Part shown: positions 5,259-5,569 of the stretch, piece after piece
How the letters are laid out: the number at the start of each line of letters is the position of its first letter
How positions within the stretch are numbered: position 1 is the first letter of the stretch
Source: Nitrospira sp.
GTDB taxonomy: Bacteria; Nitrospirota; Nitrospiria; Nitrospirales; Nitrospiraceae
Assembly: GCA_016873525.1 (NCBI GenBank)
Contig: VGXD01000151.1
Span: forward strand, 1-5,569
Length of the DNA stretch: 5,569 nt
Direction: 5' to 3'
Notes under the pieces: generated by a model
What the model was told of the DNA's origin: nothing
Seen by the model: only the letters and a program-made list of their open reading frames with translations
The model's database searches: none
Position numbers and translations under genes: made by a program

Positions 5259-5569
5259 ATGGCACGATCCTCGACTCCCCGGCTCTCTCTCTCGATCTTG
5301 GCATCGGCGACCCTCTTTGCCGCTCTGCTTCCTCCGCCGGTTCTGCCCGCGCCTCCCGACCCGACAGGCCTCGGCGCGGTCACGCGCGGCGAGGCTGCGC
5401 TGACCTTTTCAGCCGGCTTCATCCGCCAAGGTCTGCCGCTGGAAGGGGTGATCAGCCAAATCACCGGCGACTCCCAAACCACCGGCAATAAAATGCTGCT
5501 CGGCGAGGGCGATGTCACTTACCTGCACCTGGCCAAGTCTTCGGAAGCCGCGCTGGGGGACCTCTATAC
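5259..5569 (+). CDS. Secreted hypothetical protein, 5' part only
   Basis: Open from ATG at 5259 to the window's right edge; 103 residues visible, 3' end missing. The N-terminus MARSSTPRLSLSILASATLF has a basic start and hydrophobic core, with a probable signal-peptidase site around VLPAPPD (residues 28-34), so the product is exported. The mature part (LTFSAGFIRQGLPLEGVI, then LLGEGDVTYLHLA and ALGDLY) is GC-rich and codon-biased like a real gene. The GEGDVTYLHL...GDLY pattern is reminiscent of exported LysM-associated or FlgT-like C-terminal domains, but this is a weak impression and I do not assign a family. The ribosome site is poor (GGA five to eight bases upstream). It is divergent from the exported-protein gene at 4569-5102. 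Confidence 0.65.
   Translation, partial: MARSSTPRLSLSILASATLFAALLPPPVLPAPPDPTGLGAVTRGEAALTFSAGFIRQGLPLEGVISQITGDSQTTGNKMLLGEGDVTYLHLAKSSEAALGDLY

Noticed and set aside
5210..5518. Minus-strand open frame opposite the partial plus-strand gene
   Set aside because: The plus strand has a promoter, signal peptide and protein-like composition; the minus frame is Arg/Ser-rich with no features.
1..5569. CRISPR array, insertion sequence, tRNA or defence system
   Set aside because: No regularly spaced direct repeats, transposase motifs, tRNA-like folds or defence-protein motifs were seen; the repeats present are short, degenerate and confined to nuo spacers.

Overview
The window looks like bacterial chromosome of high GC. 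It holds the start of a respiratory complex I (NADH:quinone oxidoreductase) operon, read on the minus strand in the order nuoA, nuoB, nuoC, nuoD, nuoG (the last cut by the window's left edge). No mobile element, CRISPR array, rRNA or tRNA is visible. The protein style and the direct nuoD-nuoG junction suggest a Nitrospirota (Nitrospira-like) bacterium. That assignment is inferred from memory of such proteins and is not proven by the window.

Layout from right to left. At the right edge a plus-strand gene for a secreted protein begins and runs out of the window. It is divergent from a minus-strand gene for an exported protein with calcium-loop-like Asp/Asn/Gly motifs; each has a recognisable sigma70-type promoter in the shared intergenic region. 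A small basic ORF follows the exported protein after 12 bases. About 200 bases of AT-richer noncoding DNA then lead to a promoter candidate and the nuo genes. nuoA and nuoB overlap by 10 bases. nuoB-nuoC, nuoC-nuoD and nuoD-nuoG are separated by spacers of about 32, 77 and 99 bases.

How the genes work together. NuoB, NuoC and NuoD form the quinone-reducing connecting module, NuoA is a small membrane subunit beside the quinone cavity, and NuoG carries the iron-sulfur wire. NuoE and NuoF, which hold FMN and the NADH site and usually sit between nuoD and nuoG, are absent from that place. The NuoG here is formate-dehydrogenase-like: it keeps two complete ferredoxin-type CxxCxxCxxxC motifs and a further [4Fe-4S] site, but the molybdenum-ligand Cys/Sec position is Gly.

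The least explained structure is in the operon's spacers. The nuoC-nuoD and nuoD-nuoG gaps are each built as a long imperfect inverted repeat able to fold into an intercistronic hairpin, with arms made of short degenerate repeats. The two hairpins differ in sequence but share this design, and part of the first one's repeat motif recurs in the nuoB-nuoC gap.
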